Source: Przewalskia tangutica (Eukaryota > Streptophyta > Magnoliopsida > Solanales > Solanaceae). From it: a DNA stretch of 64,000 nucleotides. Positions 1 through 10,652 of the stretch are shown in pieces. Below the pieces are notes generated by a model. It was given only the letters and a program-made list of their open reading frames with translations, was not told where the DNA came from and did not search any database. The stretch lies in NCBI GenBank assembly GCA_029844215.1, contig CM056724.1:29922446-29986445 (forward strand). Direction: 5' to 3'. A program made the position numbers and the translations under genes. The stretch's first letter is position 1. The number at the start of each line of letters is the position of its first letter.

Positions 1-321
1 AACAAAATAAAGTTGGGTCGAATGAATAAATGGATAGGGTTGTGACTTCAATTAAATTATAGAGAAAGAAAAAGCAACGAGCTTTTGTTCTTAATTTGAA
101 TGATTCCCGATCTAATTAGGATAAAGTGATTTTATTCATCTTACACTAGCTTTGGTTGGTTTGACGGTGATGATAAAATTATTTTCTAACTTTAAAGAAT
201 TCATTAAAATTTGATAGAATCCTGCAATTTTATTATTATCTATAATATAATATAAAGCCAAAGGAAAACAAACGTGCATATATTAAAGAGAAAAAGAACT
301 GATCAGTAGCAAGTTTTAACG
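1..321. other. AT-rich intergenic DNA
   Basis: Low-complexity AT-rich sequence upstream of the first hAT element. I see no convincing open reading frame, RNA gene or transposon terminus in it. Confidence 0.6.
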
Positions 322-344
322 GGTATATATAAACTTGTCTAACG

Positions 345-530
345 ATCCAGGTTAACTGGTAATCGGATCTGTCGATCCGGTACTGAACCCGGTCCGGTCC
401 GAACCGATAAACTTTAACGGGTTGGGGATTGGTTTGGCCCCAACCCGCACGGGTTATGGCTAAATTCGGTAAGGACCAAACCGGTCGGATCCGGTAACGA
501 GAACCGGTAAACCGGTCCGGTCAGGTAACT
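345..530. repeat. Left subterminal CCGGTCCGG/ACCGGT array of hAT-1
   Basis: Repeated GATCCGGT, CCGGTCCGG, AACCGGT and ACCGGTAAACCGGTCC motifs crowd the first 200 bp inside the left end. The right end has a matching cluster. In hAT elements such subterminal repeats are transposase-binding sites; that role here is inferred from position and repetition. Confidence 0.7.
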
Positions 531-701
531 TAAAAAAATAAAAAAATAAAAGGGTTTTTGGTGCCCAACGGTAACATTACCGTTTGGGGGGGTTAGGGAG
601 GCAGGGGGCAACCGTCATTGGACCGTTGGTCTTATTTGTTTTTTTTGTTTATTATTTATTATTTAGTATTAATTAATTACATTTTTACCCTTTATAAAAT
701 T

Positions 702-710
702 TATAAATAC
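702..710 (+). promoter_or_regulatory. TATA box of hAT-1
   Basis: TATAAATAC lies between the subterminal repeats and the start of the transposase remnant and is followed by a pyrimidine-rich leader. hAT-2 has a TATA box in the equivalent place. Confidence 0.4.
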
Positions 711-958
711 TCTATATTCTTCTCATTTTTATCACACAATTATTTCTACAATTCTCATACTCTCTCTATTATCAATTCTCAAGTTATTATTATTATTATT
801 AGTTTTCAAAGTAGCAAGACGCAAGACTTCGAGCTTCGACTTTCAATTGAATTCTGAATCCCGAAGTTTGGTACACTCGTTTCATTCTCTAATTATTTTA
901 TTAAATTGTCATATTTATTTGTTGATTATTTAAATTAAATTTTTTATAATGTATATGA

Positions 959-3222
959 TAAAGAGATCAATGGGTAAAGGTAAATCTATTTCAAATGGTA
1001 AAAAATCTAAAGGTTCTTCGTATCTAATTAAAATATAGATTATGATCAAATGCAAGAAGATTTTAGAATAGAAGATAATGAATATGATAATGTTCATATA
1101 GATAATATTATTGAAACTATGCCTTCTGTCAATTTTAGTACTACTGGTAGTAGACCTCCTTTACCATAAGTAATGATTAGAAAAAAAAGGAGTGAAGTGT
1201 GGAACTTTTATGATAGAATTGGGGACACTGATAGAATTAAATATAATATTTGTGGAAAAACTTATAAACATAAGAGAGGGGTGGTGACGGGGGACGGACA
1301 CTATAGGTAGGCATTTATTGAAAGATCATCCGATACAATGGGGTTCTGTCCCTGATTTAGAACTCGGTCAACAACAACTTAATTCATTAACGGGGGCTTG
1401 TTAACTACGATCCAAAGAAGGATCACATTGAATTAACAAAAATGGTTGTCGGAGGTTGTTTACCTTTTTCTCTTGCTTCTTCTTCATATTTAATTACATA
1501 TATTCAAAGAGTATATAATCCTTTATTTAAAGGTGTTCCTCATACTACTTGTAGAGCCAATATTTTTAGAATTTATATTGAGTATGTTATTTACCTGCAA
1601 CATTTGTTCGCTAACCTTCCATGCCTAGTTAGTTTTACTTCAGACATTGGACATGCTGTAAACGTAGAGATTATTTAACACATGCTTGTCATTGGATTGA
1701 TGAAAATTTTAGAATGAAAAAACGTATTATTGTTTTTTCGTATGACGAGGATCAAAGTCATACTGTAAAATATATAAGCGAAACTATTTGTGTTGTTGCA
1801 ATAAGTATGAATCTTTATAAAAAAGTATTTTGTATATCATTCGATAATGCATCTAATAATATTGTTGCTATAGATTTTTTAAAAGTGGAATTAGAACCGT
1901 CACTTCCCGGTATATTTCATGTTCGTTGTGCTTGTCATATTTATAATTTAATTGTTCAAAGTGGTCTTAATTTATTTGAATCTGAATTATCTCTTGTCCG
2001 AAGAGTTGTTGGAGTTGTTCAGGGTAATAATAGAAAATATAGAATAATAGAATTTAAATAAAAATGTAAACAATTTAATTTGAGACCAAATGCATGCCAG
2101 GTGAGGTTGTTACACGGTGAAATTATACTTATTTATTTTTAAAAGAATGTTACAAGTATGAAGACCCCCATAACACATGTTTCAAATGTTCATTGTAAGA
2201 ACATGATTCATATATTAACCTACAAACATTGGAAATCAATTTCTGAACTTTTGAATTTTTTACGTAAATTTTACACTGCTACTGTTAAATTTTCAGGATC
2301 TTATTACCCAACAGTTTGTAATGGTTTAGCTCATATAGCTGAAATTTCATATTTACTTTGGGGTTTAAAATCAAATATAAAATATAAAGCTGCAATTACA
2401 GTTATATTTGAAAAGTTTAAAAAATATTTTTTTCTTATTCCTGATATTTATTGTATTGGTGCAGTCTTAAATCCTTCTATTAAAACAATAGATTGTCATA
2501 ATTTAATATTTAGTTTATATAGTTATATGGAAGTATGTGCAACAGAAACTCCATCTTCAATTGATTGCATAAGTAAACTTGATAGTAATTTAATTAAATT
2601 ATATGAATATTATGCTACATTATTTTATAACAACTTCTGCTACTAATTTTCCTTCTAGTTCTGTTTATGTGTCTACATCTGCAGGATTCAATGAAGATGA
2701 TGATAATGAATCTTTAGATATATAGAGCACTTTTACAACAGCACAAACAACCACGAGTCGAAATTGTGATGAGATGCAATTTTATTTACAAATGTCAACG
2801 GAGTCGAAGAAGAACTTTCAACCTTTACAATGGTGGCAGGATAACAAAAGACAATTTCCGGTACTTGCAGCTATGACACGGGATGTTCTTAATGTGTCTA
2901 TCTCAACAGTGGCTTCTAAAAGTGCATTCAGCCAAGCACGAGATCAAATAGGAGACACACGTAACTCATTGAGCGGAACCACATTAGAATTCTTAGTCTG
3001 CTTAAGGGATTGAATCAGATCAGAGAGAAGAAATCAAATATACGTAGACGTTGACGATCCAGAAGATGAAGAAATTGGTAATATTTTGGAAAGCGGGAGC
3101 ACAAGTTACGGCGAAAGCGGGACTGAAATAAATACTCCAAATTTAGAGGCTATGAAACCACAACAATTTAATCAACCTTTAAATTACGAAGAACTTGTTA
3201 GAAGAATGCATAATATATAAAT
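959..3222 (+). pseudogene. hAT transposase pseudogene (BED zinc finger to hATC dimerisation domain)
   Basis: The order of domains is that of a plant hAT transposase. A lysine-rich N-terminus (~959-1165) is followed by a BED-type zinc finger remnant (~1175-1345), recognisable from a VWNFYD...KYNICGKTYKHKRG stretch whose C-terminal histidine part has moved to another frame. The central RNase H-like region is spread over 1442-2061 and 2158-2646, with FDNASNN and CACHIYNLIVQSGL as anchor motifs. The hATC dimerisation domain lies at 2774-3013 (WWQDNKRQFPVLAAMTRDVLN, then a STVASKSAFS variant). Canonical elements have ASESAFS at that point, so the glutamate has become lysine. A tail ending in VRRMHNI runs to about 3222. 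At least five stops or frameshifts interrupt it. It is non-functional as sequenced. Confidence 0.85.
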
Positions 3223-3517
3223 AAAATTATTATTACTTCATTATGTACTCTTTTTCGCATTATGAATAATGAAAGTTCGAAAGTTTACATCTTATCATTA
3301 ATTTTTATTTTTTTATTTTTTTAGTTGTTAACTTATGTCTTCTAATTTAATAAATTAATAAAAATATAACTACAATATAAAGTATAAAGTTATAAACTAT
3401 AACATACAAAGTTAACTTTAAATTTTAAAATATAAAATATAAAACTATATTATATTAAATATTTAATTTGAATTTAGTTTACATTTTCGGGATAAAAAAT
3501 TTAAAAATAAATAAATA

Positions 3518-3682
3518 AAACCCGGACCGGTCCGACCGGATTGACCCGGACCCGCACGGGCCTACCGGAAATCCGGTATGGGACCGGTCCGGTAGGCCCG
3601 GTAATTCGGACCGGTAATCGGTCCGTAACCGGTTCAATCCGGTACTGGTCAATCGGTCCGGACCGAATCGATCCGGTAGACA
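3518..3682. repeat. Right subterminal CCGG-rich array of hAT-1
   Basis: Dense ACCGGTCCG, GGACCGGT and ATCCGGTA motifs in both orientations mirror the left cluster. The small open frames on either strand here are by-products of the repeat. Confidence 0.7.
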
Positions 3683-3696
3683 TGTATAGGTATATA

Positions 3697-4015
3697 TAAT
3701 CAAAGCCAAATACTTCAGACTTTCGGTCATCACTTCAAAGCAGAGAAACAATTAACTCTATTGTTAAAAAATGTTTATCGTTTTGCGCTCCCAAAAAGTT
3801 TAATAAAATGTGTTATTTCATTGTCAATTTAGCTTCTTCTTTCTTTTGAGAGAAGTTATGTTACTAATTGTTTTTGGAAATTCTAAATATTTAAATCAAT
3901 ATCAAAGGACAAGTTTTTCATTCTTTCTTCTTTGTGTTACCTTCAATCTGTAGGTTAATATCATACTGTAATTGTTCTTCTCTGATAAAATTGTTAGACT
4001 AACATTGTCGTATGA
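3697..4015. other. Intergenic DNA, left half of a duplicated segment
   Basis: AT-rich non-coding sequence between the two hAT elements. The part from about 3930 to 4015 resembles 60425-60975; the similarity resumes on the far side of hAT-2 at 10648-10830. This half therefore belongs to a local duplication that hAT-2 later entered. Confidence 0.6.
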
Positions 4016-4016
4016 T

Positions 4017-4212
4017 GGGTGGCAAACGGGGTGGGTGGAGCGGGGTCGGGGCAGGGCTGGGGGTCGTGGTCCGGCTGGGTTGGGGGTAGGGCGGGGTCGG
4101 GTTTGGCGGGGCTGGAGGGGTCGGGGATGGCGGGGTCTGTCGCCGTCCCGTCCCGATCCCGAGGTCGGGCCTGGGGTCAGGGGTTGGGTCGGTCAGTGGG
4201 TCGGGGTTGGGT
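4017..4212 (+). repeat. G-rich subterminal region of hAT-2
   Basis: Nearly 200 bases of GGGGT, GGGCT and GGGTCGGGG runs on the plus strand. It is the terminal region of hAT-2 and is long and regular enough to form G-quadruplexes. The overlapping open frames are artefacts of the missing A and T. Confidence 0.6.
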
Positions 4213-4485
4213 CATTTTTTATTTGCCCTTAAATTAAATAAATAACACACACACACAACAAGATAGTTTAATAAAAACATGTCAAGATTGTTTTTGTGTC
4301 TCTTATATTATTCGATAGAAGTATTATTATTTGTTTGGAAATACAATTTCAAAATTGCAACTTCGTGATATTGAAAGTTGCAAATAAATAACATAGTAAA
4401 ATTACAATTAAAAGAATTACATTTTAAGAAACACGTTTTCTAGTTTCTTTATAATTTCTTGTGGTTCTTCGGTTGGAATTGGTAT

Positions 4486-4808
4486 TTATTGGTCGACGTC
4501 GCTTGCACATCCGCCGGATAAGATTTCGTTGTAGTTGTAGTCTTCTTCTTCGTTGATCTCCGGTTGGTCGCACCTCCTACGCTCCGCATGAATCCAGCTT
4601 CTGAATAGAACTACAATCTCTAATGACTCTCCTGCCAATGAATGTATGTGCTCCCCTATTTGAAATCTTCCCGCAGAAAACGACCTTTCAGACGCTGTTG
4701 ATGACGATTGAATGTTCAACACATCTCGGGCCAACTTAGATAGTGTTAGAAAATTCTTCTCATTATCCCTCCAGTATTTTAGCAAGTCTTCACGTCCCTC
4801 TTCATTTT
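4486..4808 (-). pseudogene. hAT-2 transposase C-terminus (hATC dimerisation domain)
   Basis: Reads on the minus strand from the Copia-1 junction with EEGREDLLKYW, ARDVLNI and the canonical TASERSFSAGR motif of the hAT C-terminal dimerisation domain, then an acidic tail to the stop at 4486. The first residues of the open frame (above 4808) come from the Copia-1 LTR and are not transposase. If the retrotransposon and one copy of the 5-bp target duplication are removed in thought, the frame is continuous with the piece at 9725-10110. The domain itself looks intact. Confidence 0.8.
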
Positions 4809-5052
4809 TGAAAGAATTAATCTCTTGATTATGCTTATTAATGAAAGGCATATATACAAGTTAGAATAAGATAATTTCATTCCTACTTTACATCTAAATC
4901 CCTATTCTATATAGAGACTAACTATGCAATTATGGTAATACTACAATACTATTTAAGGTACAAATATAAAAAATTTGTACAAGTAATAAGGGGCCCGTGA
5001 CCCATCTTCACTGTCACGGAAACATATTGGGTTGGACCCAATATGTTTAACA
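4809..5052 (-). repeat. Copia-1 3' LTR
   Basis: Begins TGTTAAACATATTGGG on the minus strand and ends TTTCA. It contains a perfect 13-bp palindrome at 5020-5048. The adjacent polypurine tract is 5053-5062 (TGCGGGGGTG on the minus strand). Confidence 0.9.
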
Positions 5053-5063
5053 CACCCCCGCAG

Positions 5064-6499
5064 TCATAGCGGACGGTCTTCGTACGCTGAAACTGTCTCT
5101 AAAATCTTCAAAAAAGACTGAGGGAAGACCCTTTGTAAAGATGTCTGCAATCTGCTATCTGGAAGGAACATGGCAGACGCGTATTGTCCTTTAGCTACCT
5201 TTTCTCGAACAATGTGAATATTCATCTCTATATGTTTAGTGCACTGGTGCTGAACTGGATTAACCAGAAAGGTAGATGACACTTATATTATCACAATACA
5301 CCAAGGTAGCCTTTTCGATAGGACAATGGAGCTCTAAAAGTAGATTACGTAACCAACATGACTCAGAAACCACATTGGCTACCCCTCGATACTCGGTCTG
5401 TGCACTTGAACGTGAAAGCGTGGATTGATATTTGGCAGACCATGAGACCAAGTTATATCCTAAAAACATGCAATAGACAGACGTAAACCGTCTGGTGTCA
5501 GGACACCCACCCCAATCAACATCTGTATAGGAAACTAGTGTAGACGTCGACGAAGAATACAAATGCAAGTCATACTCAAGTATTCCCTGAATGTACCTCA
5601 GAATGTGTTTGAGCGCATTCATATGTTCAACTCTGGGATCTTGCATAAACAAACACACATGATGTACGGCATATGTAATGTCTGGTCGCGTGAATGTCAG
5701 ATACTGAAGGGCCTGCAAGACTACGATAACGGGTCGGATCCTCATAGGGAGAGCCAACTGCAGCACCCAACTTGGATTTAGTATCAACGGGAGTAGAAGT
5801 GGACTTACAGGATGACATCCCAACCCTCTCAATGATCTCTGTTGCATACTTCCTCTATGATAAGAACAATCCCTCTGCATGACGAGTTACAGAAATCCCC
5901 AAAAAGTAACTCAATGGGCCTAAGTCCTTCATGGCAAACTCAGAACTGAGCATAGTCATAATGGATTTTCGCAAAGCATCAGAAGAGGCAGTCAAGATAA
6001 TATCATCAACATGTAATGGAATATAAGCCATGGAAGATCTCTGACGGTATATGAATAATGAGTTATCAGACCTGTTGTAAGAGAAACCCATAGTCGAAAC
6101 ATAGTCAGCAAATCTCTTATACCATGCTCGTGGAGACTGCTTAAGCACATACAAGGACTTCCTCAATAAATAGATATGATTAGGATATCTAGTATCCCTA
6201 AACCCCAAGGGCTGATGCATATACACTGTCTCATGAAGATCACCATGTAGGAAAACATTTTTCACATCTAGCTGATGAATGGGCCATGAATTCGAAAGAG
6301 TCAATCTGAACACAGTACGAATAGTAGCCGACTTGACCACCGGGCTAAATGTCTCACCACAATCCACGTCAACTTGCTGAGTCTTATCATCACCTACAAG
6401 ACGAGCCTTATACCTTGCAAATAAACCATCCGAATTGTCCTTGTGAGCAAAAATCCACATAGATCGAATAATATTAACACCAGATGGACGGGATACCAA
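5064..6499 (-). pseudogene. Copia-1 reverse transcriptase and RNase H
   Basis: The RT core is at 5855-6499: VNIIRSMWIF, YKARLV, GETFSPVVK, HQLDVKNVFLHGDL, a catalytic box read as LHVDDIIL (family norm YVDD) and DLGPLSYFLGI. RNase H follows in shifted frames at 5260-5880 and 5064-5282: TRPDITYAV, SYTDVDWGGCPDTR, LSRSSAQTEYR and KHIEMNIH. Frameshifts near 5870 and 5270 separate the pieces. The RT would have copied the element's RNA inside virus-like particles, and RNase H removed the template. A weaker continuation of the integrase-RT linker runs up to about 6700. Confidence 0.88.
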
Positions 6500-6814
6500 C
6501 TCTCATGTCTTATTATCAATAAGAGCATTATATTCATCGGTCATGGCAATTTTCCAATTAGGATCATTTAAGACAGACACGAAATTACGGAGTAATGGTG
6601 ATTTAAGAACATTAGAATTCAAATTTAAATCTCTTTTTGGTCTAAAAATACCTCGTTGACTGCGAGTGATTGGACTATGACTCTAGGCTGAATTGGGTGA
6701 ATTTTGGAAATTTTGAGAATTGTCGAAATTTTCCGTCGAAGGCGCCGCGGAGACTGAATGACAGTCCTCTCTGAAGTTTTGGCATCGCCGCGCTGACGAC
6801 GAGATTAAATCACC

Positions 6815-7961
6815 CTAGCTACTGGACGACTGGCGCCGCGGCGCCTCCTCTAAGGGCCGCGACGCTAACGACGTATTTTTTGAAAAATCTGAAAAATGAC
6901 GGAGAACATAGGGGGAGATATCATCATCCAAAAAATCATAAGAACTAGACACGGGTTTTTCTACTTTAGAAAATGGAAATTGAGATTCATCAAAGAAAAT
7001 ATGACGACTAATGATGATTCGTTTAGAGGACAAATCAAAGCATTTATAACCATAATAATTTGACGGATAACCCAAAAAAACACACGGGGTAGAACGTGCC
7101 TGAAGTTTGTTGATTGTAGTGGATGGAAACAGTGGATAACATAAGCATCGAAAGGCCCTAAGATGAGAATACGAATGAGTCTTATTGTATAAAACTTGAA
7201 GAGGGCAGGAATATGTCAAACCTTTAGAGGGAAGAATATTAAGTAGATCGATAGCCATTTGTAGCGCATGATTCTAAAACAATGGAGGGACGGAAGAATG
7301 AACCAATAAAGTGCGGATAATGTTATTTATGGTACGAATTTTTCCTTCAGCTTTCCCATTTTGTGAAGACGTATGAGGACAAGAAAAATGAAAATTTATC
7401 TCATTTTGAGCACAAAATTCCCTAAACTCCACATTGTCATACTCTTTACCATTATCACATTGGATGTTCTTTATTTCTCGTTCGAATTGGGTTCTTATGA
7501 AAGCTCTAAATTTTACGAAGATGAAAAAAACTTGTGATTTTTTTCGCAATTGAAAACATCCATAAAAATTTAGAGTAATCATCCAAGAATAAAATATAAT
7601 ATCGATGACCCATAGAACTATGAACCGGAGATGTCCATAAATCACTATGAATAATGTCAAATGGCATTGAAGTATTAGAAGTCGAATCTACAAATGGTAA
7701 CTTAATAATTTTTCCTAAAGCATAGGATTGACAAAGTGGAGTACTACGCGTACCCTTACATGTAATAAATTTATGTCTATCTAAAGAAGATAAAATAGAC
7801 GACCACGGATGAACTAGACGAGCATGCCATAAGGAAGGAGCAAGAGCTGCAAAAGTGGAAGACATGGTTTGATGCGAGATGCTGAGACTTGGTGTGATTG
7901 GATAAAAATCCTCCATACTGTCACACCTCATGAGAGGACTCCCCGTCTTGAAATCCTTCAT
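6815..7961 (-). pseudogene. Copia-1 integrase
   Basis: The N-terminal zinc-binding region reads LWHARLVHP, then LCQSYALGK, where one of the paired cysteines of the HHCC motif has become tyrosine. The catalytic core shows HSDLWTSPV (first Asp), QCDNGKEYDN (second Asp) and NGKAEGKIRT (Glu). A frameshift near 7530 splits the core between two frames, and a stop separates the C-terminal part (6815-7258: LLNILPSKGL, CVFLGYPSN, ISRHIFFDE). It would have inserted element DNA into the genome; it is inactive as sequenced. Confidence 0.87.
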
Positions 7962-8250
7962 AGAAACCCAAACAAATCAAAATCAATAGAAACCCAATTA
8001 TCAGTGGTGAATTTACGGACAGACACCAAATTTTTAATCAATTTTGGGGCATGAAGGGTATTTTTCAGGACAAGTGGTGGATGAGGAGGGGACAAAATTT
8101 TATTACCATAACCCTTAATTGGAATAGAACTGCCATGACCAATAATTATACCACGATTACTATCAAATTGGAATAAGACAAGAGAGTACCTTGGTCGGAT
8201 GTCATGTGGGTAGTGGCACATGTGTCTATGTACTAATTAGGGTCCGATTG
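7958..8250 (-). pseudogene. Copia-1 protease C-terminal part
   Basis: The ITGHGSSIPIKG-like part (here IIGHGSSIPIKGYG) followed by LKNTLHAPKLIKNLVSV is the typical C-terminal half of a Copia aspartic protease, leading directly into the integrase. The DTGATSH-type catalytic loop expected just upstream is not readable, so the protease is damaged. Confidence 0.7.
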
Positions 8251-8346
8251 AGTCAAGACAAGCGTGTGCATCACTGCTTCAATGTCGGTCTGAGTGGGGC
8301 CCATTGTGTGGTGGGCCTGAGGGGGGCGAGGTCCAAGTATACCGGA

Positions 8347-9423
8347 TCACGTGCCCATGTTAGTCCAACTTAGAGTCCGACTGGGAAGGTTCGGGCCGCG
8401 ACGCCAGACGGGCCGAGACGAGGCGCCAGCGGTGTCAGAATCTTTGGGCCGCAAGATCAGGGCGCTGGGACCCATCGCCATCGCCCGTGGCCCACCGTGG
8501 CCCCTAATCGCTGGCGACGGTTTGCCCCCGTTGTTGCCGCCGTGATTCTTGCCATTATTCTTCCGATTTTGGCCCTTCTTACCACCCCCGTTGTTGTGAT
8601 TTTGGGTCACGTTGGCTGGATTGGAAGGGAAAAAATTGGAAGCATTCATCATGGCGATGGGGTTTGCTCCGATCGATGCCCTTTTAGCGAAACTCACTTC
8701 TTCCAAAGTGAGCATGGAGCGGGCTTGATAGAACTCCGGCAGGGGGTTACTTTGGCGAATAACTGAAGCAACCCCTGTATAGGCCTCAGATAGACCGGAA
8801 ACCATCTGAAGAAATAGACGACTATTAGAAACATGAGAACCCACGTTGTGAAGTTTGGTCGGCCAAGTCCTTGAGGCGTTTGCAATAAGAAGAAACGTTT
8901 GAAAAATTCATCATAGCAACGTGAGAAAATTCCTGCTCAAGGATAACAATGCGAGAATGACTGTTATCTTGAAATATGTCACGCAATCGATTCCACGCCG
9001 CCATAGCTGTGTAGTTGGGTTCCATAATTGTCTATAAAAGATCCAAGGATATAGTGACATAAATCCACTAGAGAACCTTGACATCAAGCATGACTCATAA
9101 GTCTGGATCTGTTGCTTTGGTGGGCACAACCATTGTAGACATAGACGTCATATCACCCCCGTAGGAGTAGTGGAAAGGATGATGTGGTGAAGAACTTTAT
9201 ATGTCATAGCATGAATCTTGAATAATTCTGCCCACGTCCCATATTGGACGTTCTCTAAATCAAGAACAATAGGAAGAATGCTCTTGATGTTGGAAACTGT
9301 GAGTGCAGGATGAAACGTGTTTTTATCAGTCATAGTGAATAAAACACGAAGATTCAGATAAGGGAATTTGTGAGAGGGGATTTTTTGGAAGAGAAGGGTT
9401 GCAGCGTTGGGCAAGAAATCCAA
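8347..9423 (-). pseudogene. Copia-1 gag
   Basis: The start region (9148-9423) includes FHPALTVSNIKSILPIVLD and TWAELFKIHAMTYKVLHHI, the N-terminal signature of plant Copia gag (UBN2/DUF4219-like). It continues in other frames at 8825-9025 (WNRLRDIFQDN, ILEQEFSHVAM, YCKRLKDLADQ) and 8347-8844 (LVSGL-like VSGLSEAYTGVASVI). The C-terminal third is Gly/Asn/Lys-rich. I see no CCHC zinc knuckle, which may be a lineage feature or a loss. Several frameshifts break it. Confidence 0.82.
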
Positions 9424-9470
9424 GGGAGAGAGAAAGTTTTGAGGAGTGGACGCAGGGTAAAGAGAACCTA

Positions 9471-9483
9471 GACTCTGATACCA
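9471..9483 (-). other. Copia-1 primer binding site
   Basis: TGGTATCAGAGTC on the minus strand directly abuts the 5' LTR and matches the 3' end complement of initiator methionine tRNA, the usual primer of plant Copia elements. Confidence 0.8.
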
Positions 9484-9724
9484 TGAAAGAATTAATCCCT
9501 TGATTATTCTTATTAATGAAAGACATATATATACAAGTTACAATATGAGAATCTCATTTCTACTTTACATCTATTCTATATAAAGACTAACTATACAATT
9601 ATGGTAATACTACAATACTAATTAAGGTACAAATATACAATTCTTGTACAAGTAATAAGGGGCCCGTGTGGGACCCATCTTCACTGTCACGTAAACATAT
9701 TGGTCTGGACCAATATGTTTACCA
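9484..9724 (-). repeat. Copia-1 5' LTR
   Basis: Pairs with 4809-5052 at high identity. It starts TGGTAAACATATTGG on the minus strand. Its palindrome is one base pair shorter than in the other LTR but still perfect (9693-9704 with 9709-9720). Confidence 0.9.
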
Positions 9725-10110
9725 ATTTTCAATTGATTCGTACGGTACAACATCCTGCAAAACAAAAACATCAAACTCGCTAATTTTGTTAGAAATGTTA
9801 CCACTAAACATTCTATGTCTAAGGCTTTCAATACTTGCCGCAGAAATAACATGTCGTTTTTGAGGTTGTGTTGAAAAAGATGACATGGAAGCCGGTTGGT
9901 TGCTAGCACTTTCTTGTTGGTAATGCGTATATACTTTTTTACATTCAGCTGGTATGCTAGACAACACTTCTTCTCTACTTTTTTCAATAGGTGGTGGGTC
10001 ATTTGGATTTTTAGGAGATGGAGGTGGAAGTTTATCTATGCAATTATAAATAGTTTCAATAAGTGTTTTACAACCGTCTATTTTAATAGACGGATTTAAT
10101 ACATCACTAA
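9725..10110 (-). pseudogene. hAT-2 transposase central part
   Basis: An open minus-strand frame carries DVLNPSIKIDGCKTLIETIY, a Pro-rich stretch (KLPPPSPKNPNDPPP) and VLSSIPAECKKVYTHYQQ, then DVVPYESIEN up to the Copia-1 insertion. The VLNPSIK motif is also present in hAT-1, so the two transposases are related. Upstream of about 10110 the sequence jumps directly to the 5' leader, so the BED finger and the first catalytic region were deleted. Confidence 0.75.
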
Positions 10111-10396
10111 TAATTAAAAATAATGAAATAAAGTGCGCTAAATAAATTGAAAAAAATAATAATAATTTAATGAAGGAACGAATGTACCAAACGCCTACGT
10201 AACGTCGACGTGTAATCGAGAGGTTGAAAATTGAAACTTTGCTCGATGGATGATCATCAAGCTAGTTGCCAACTTCACTCCCAAATGAATAAATAAAATT
10301 GAATATTTAGTAGACATTGTAGAGAATGAGAGATAGATTGAGAGATTATTAGAGAGATTGTAGGAAGATTTGTGAGAAAGAATGAAAAGAAAATGA

Positions 10397-10407
10397 GGTA
10401 TTTATAG
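10397..10407 (-). promoter_or_regulatory. TATA box of hAT-2
   Basis: CTATAAATACC on the minus strand is a textbook plant TATA box. It is followed by a leader rich in CTCT and TTC. It lies between the right subterminal region and the transposase remnant. Confidence 0.55.
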
Positions 10408-10652
10408 TTAAAAATTTAAATTAAAGTATAAATATAATAACTTAGGGGTTAAAAATAAATATTAAGGGGGTAGGGGGGTTTGGGGTGTGAGGGGGGAATT
10501 TGGCCGTTGCACAATGGCCAAATTGTGTATAGCCGTTGTGCAACGGTGGGAAAGGGATCGGGGAAATTTCTCAATCCCGTACCGCAATCGATATCGAGTA
10601 CCGATATTCGACCCGATATAGAGTTAGCCCGCCCCGTTGGACAGCCCTATGA

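Larger units (their letters stand above)
330..3688 (+). mobile_element. hAT-1, complete-ended hAT DNA transposon, transposase decayed
   Basis: Both ends can be placed exactly. The 8-bp direct repeat GGTATATA lies at 322-329 and 3689-3696, the target duplication length expected of hAT elements. The terminal inverted repeats are imperfect: TAAACTTGTCTAACG at the left, and TATACATGTCTACCG on the minus strand at the right. Just inside both ends are clusters of ACCGGTCCGG-like motifs. The interior encodes a broken hAT transposase on the plus strand. The perfect target duplication beside a strongly decayed gene suggests late mobilisation by a transposase made elsewhere, or that drift has simply spared the 8 bp. 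Confidence 0.9.
4809..9724 (-). mobile_element. Copia-1, full-length Ty1/Copia LTR retrotransposon
   Basis: The LTRs are 244 and 241 bp. The target duplication ATTTT is at 4804-4808 and 9725-9729. On the minus strand the order is 5' LTR, primer binding site, gag, protease, integrase, RT, RNase H, polypurine tract, 3' LTR: the Copia order with integrase before RT. All coding parts are broken. It interrupts the hAT-2 transposase, so it is younger than that element. Confidence 0.93.
4016..10647 (-). mobile_element. hAT-2, internally deleted hAT transposon split by Copia-1
   Basis: Left end GGGTGGCAAACGGGG at 4017 and right end GGGCTGTCCAACGGGG (minus strand, from 10647) form an imperfect terminal inverted repeat with GGGCGGG-type subterminal motifs. 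TATGA flanks both ends (4011-4015, 10648-10652), the core of a degraded target duplication; a paralogous locus near 60,960 lacks the element. Promoter and 5' leader are at the right, the dimerisation domain at the left. The N-terminal two thirds of the transposase are missing, so this is a deletion derivative. Copia-1 occupies 4809-9724. Confidence 0.8.

Noticed and set aside
618..857. 79-codon frame in the hAT-1 leader
   Set aside because: AT-rich sequence around the TATA box and leader; Ile/Tyr/Phe bias reflects composition.
3972..4237. Gly/Arg/Trp-rich overlapping frames
   Set aside because: Produced by G-rich transposon end sequence, not by codon structure.
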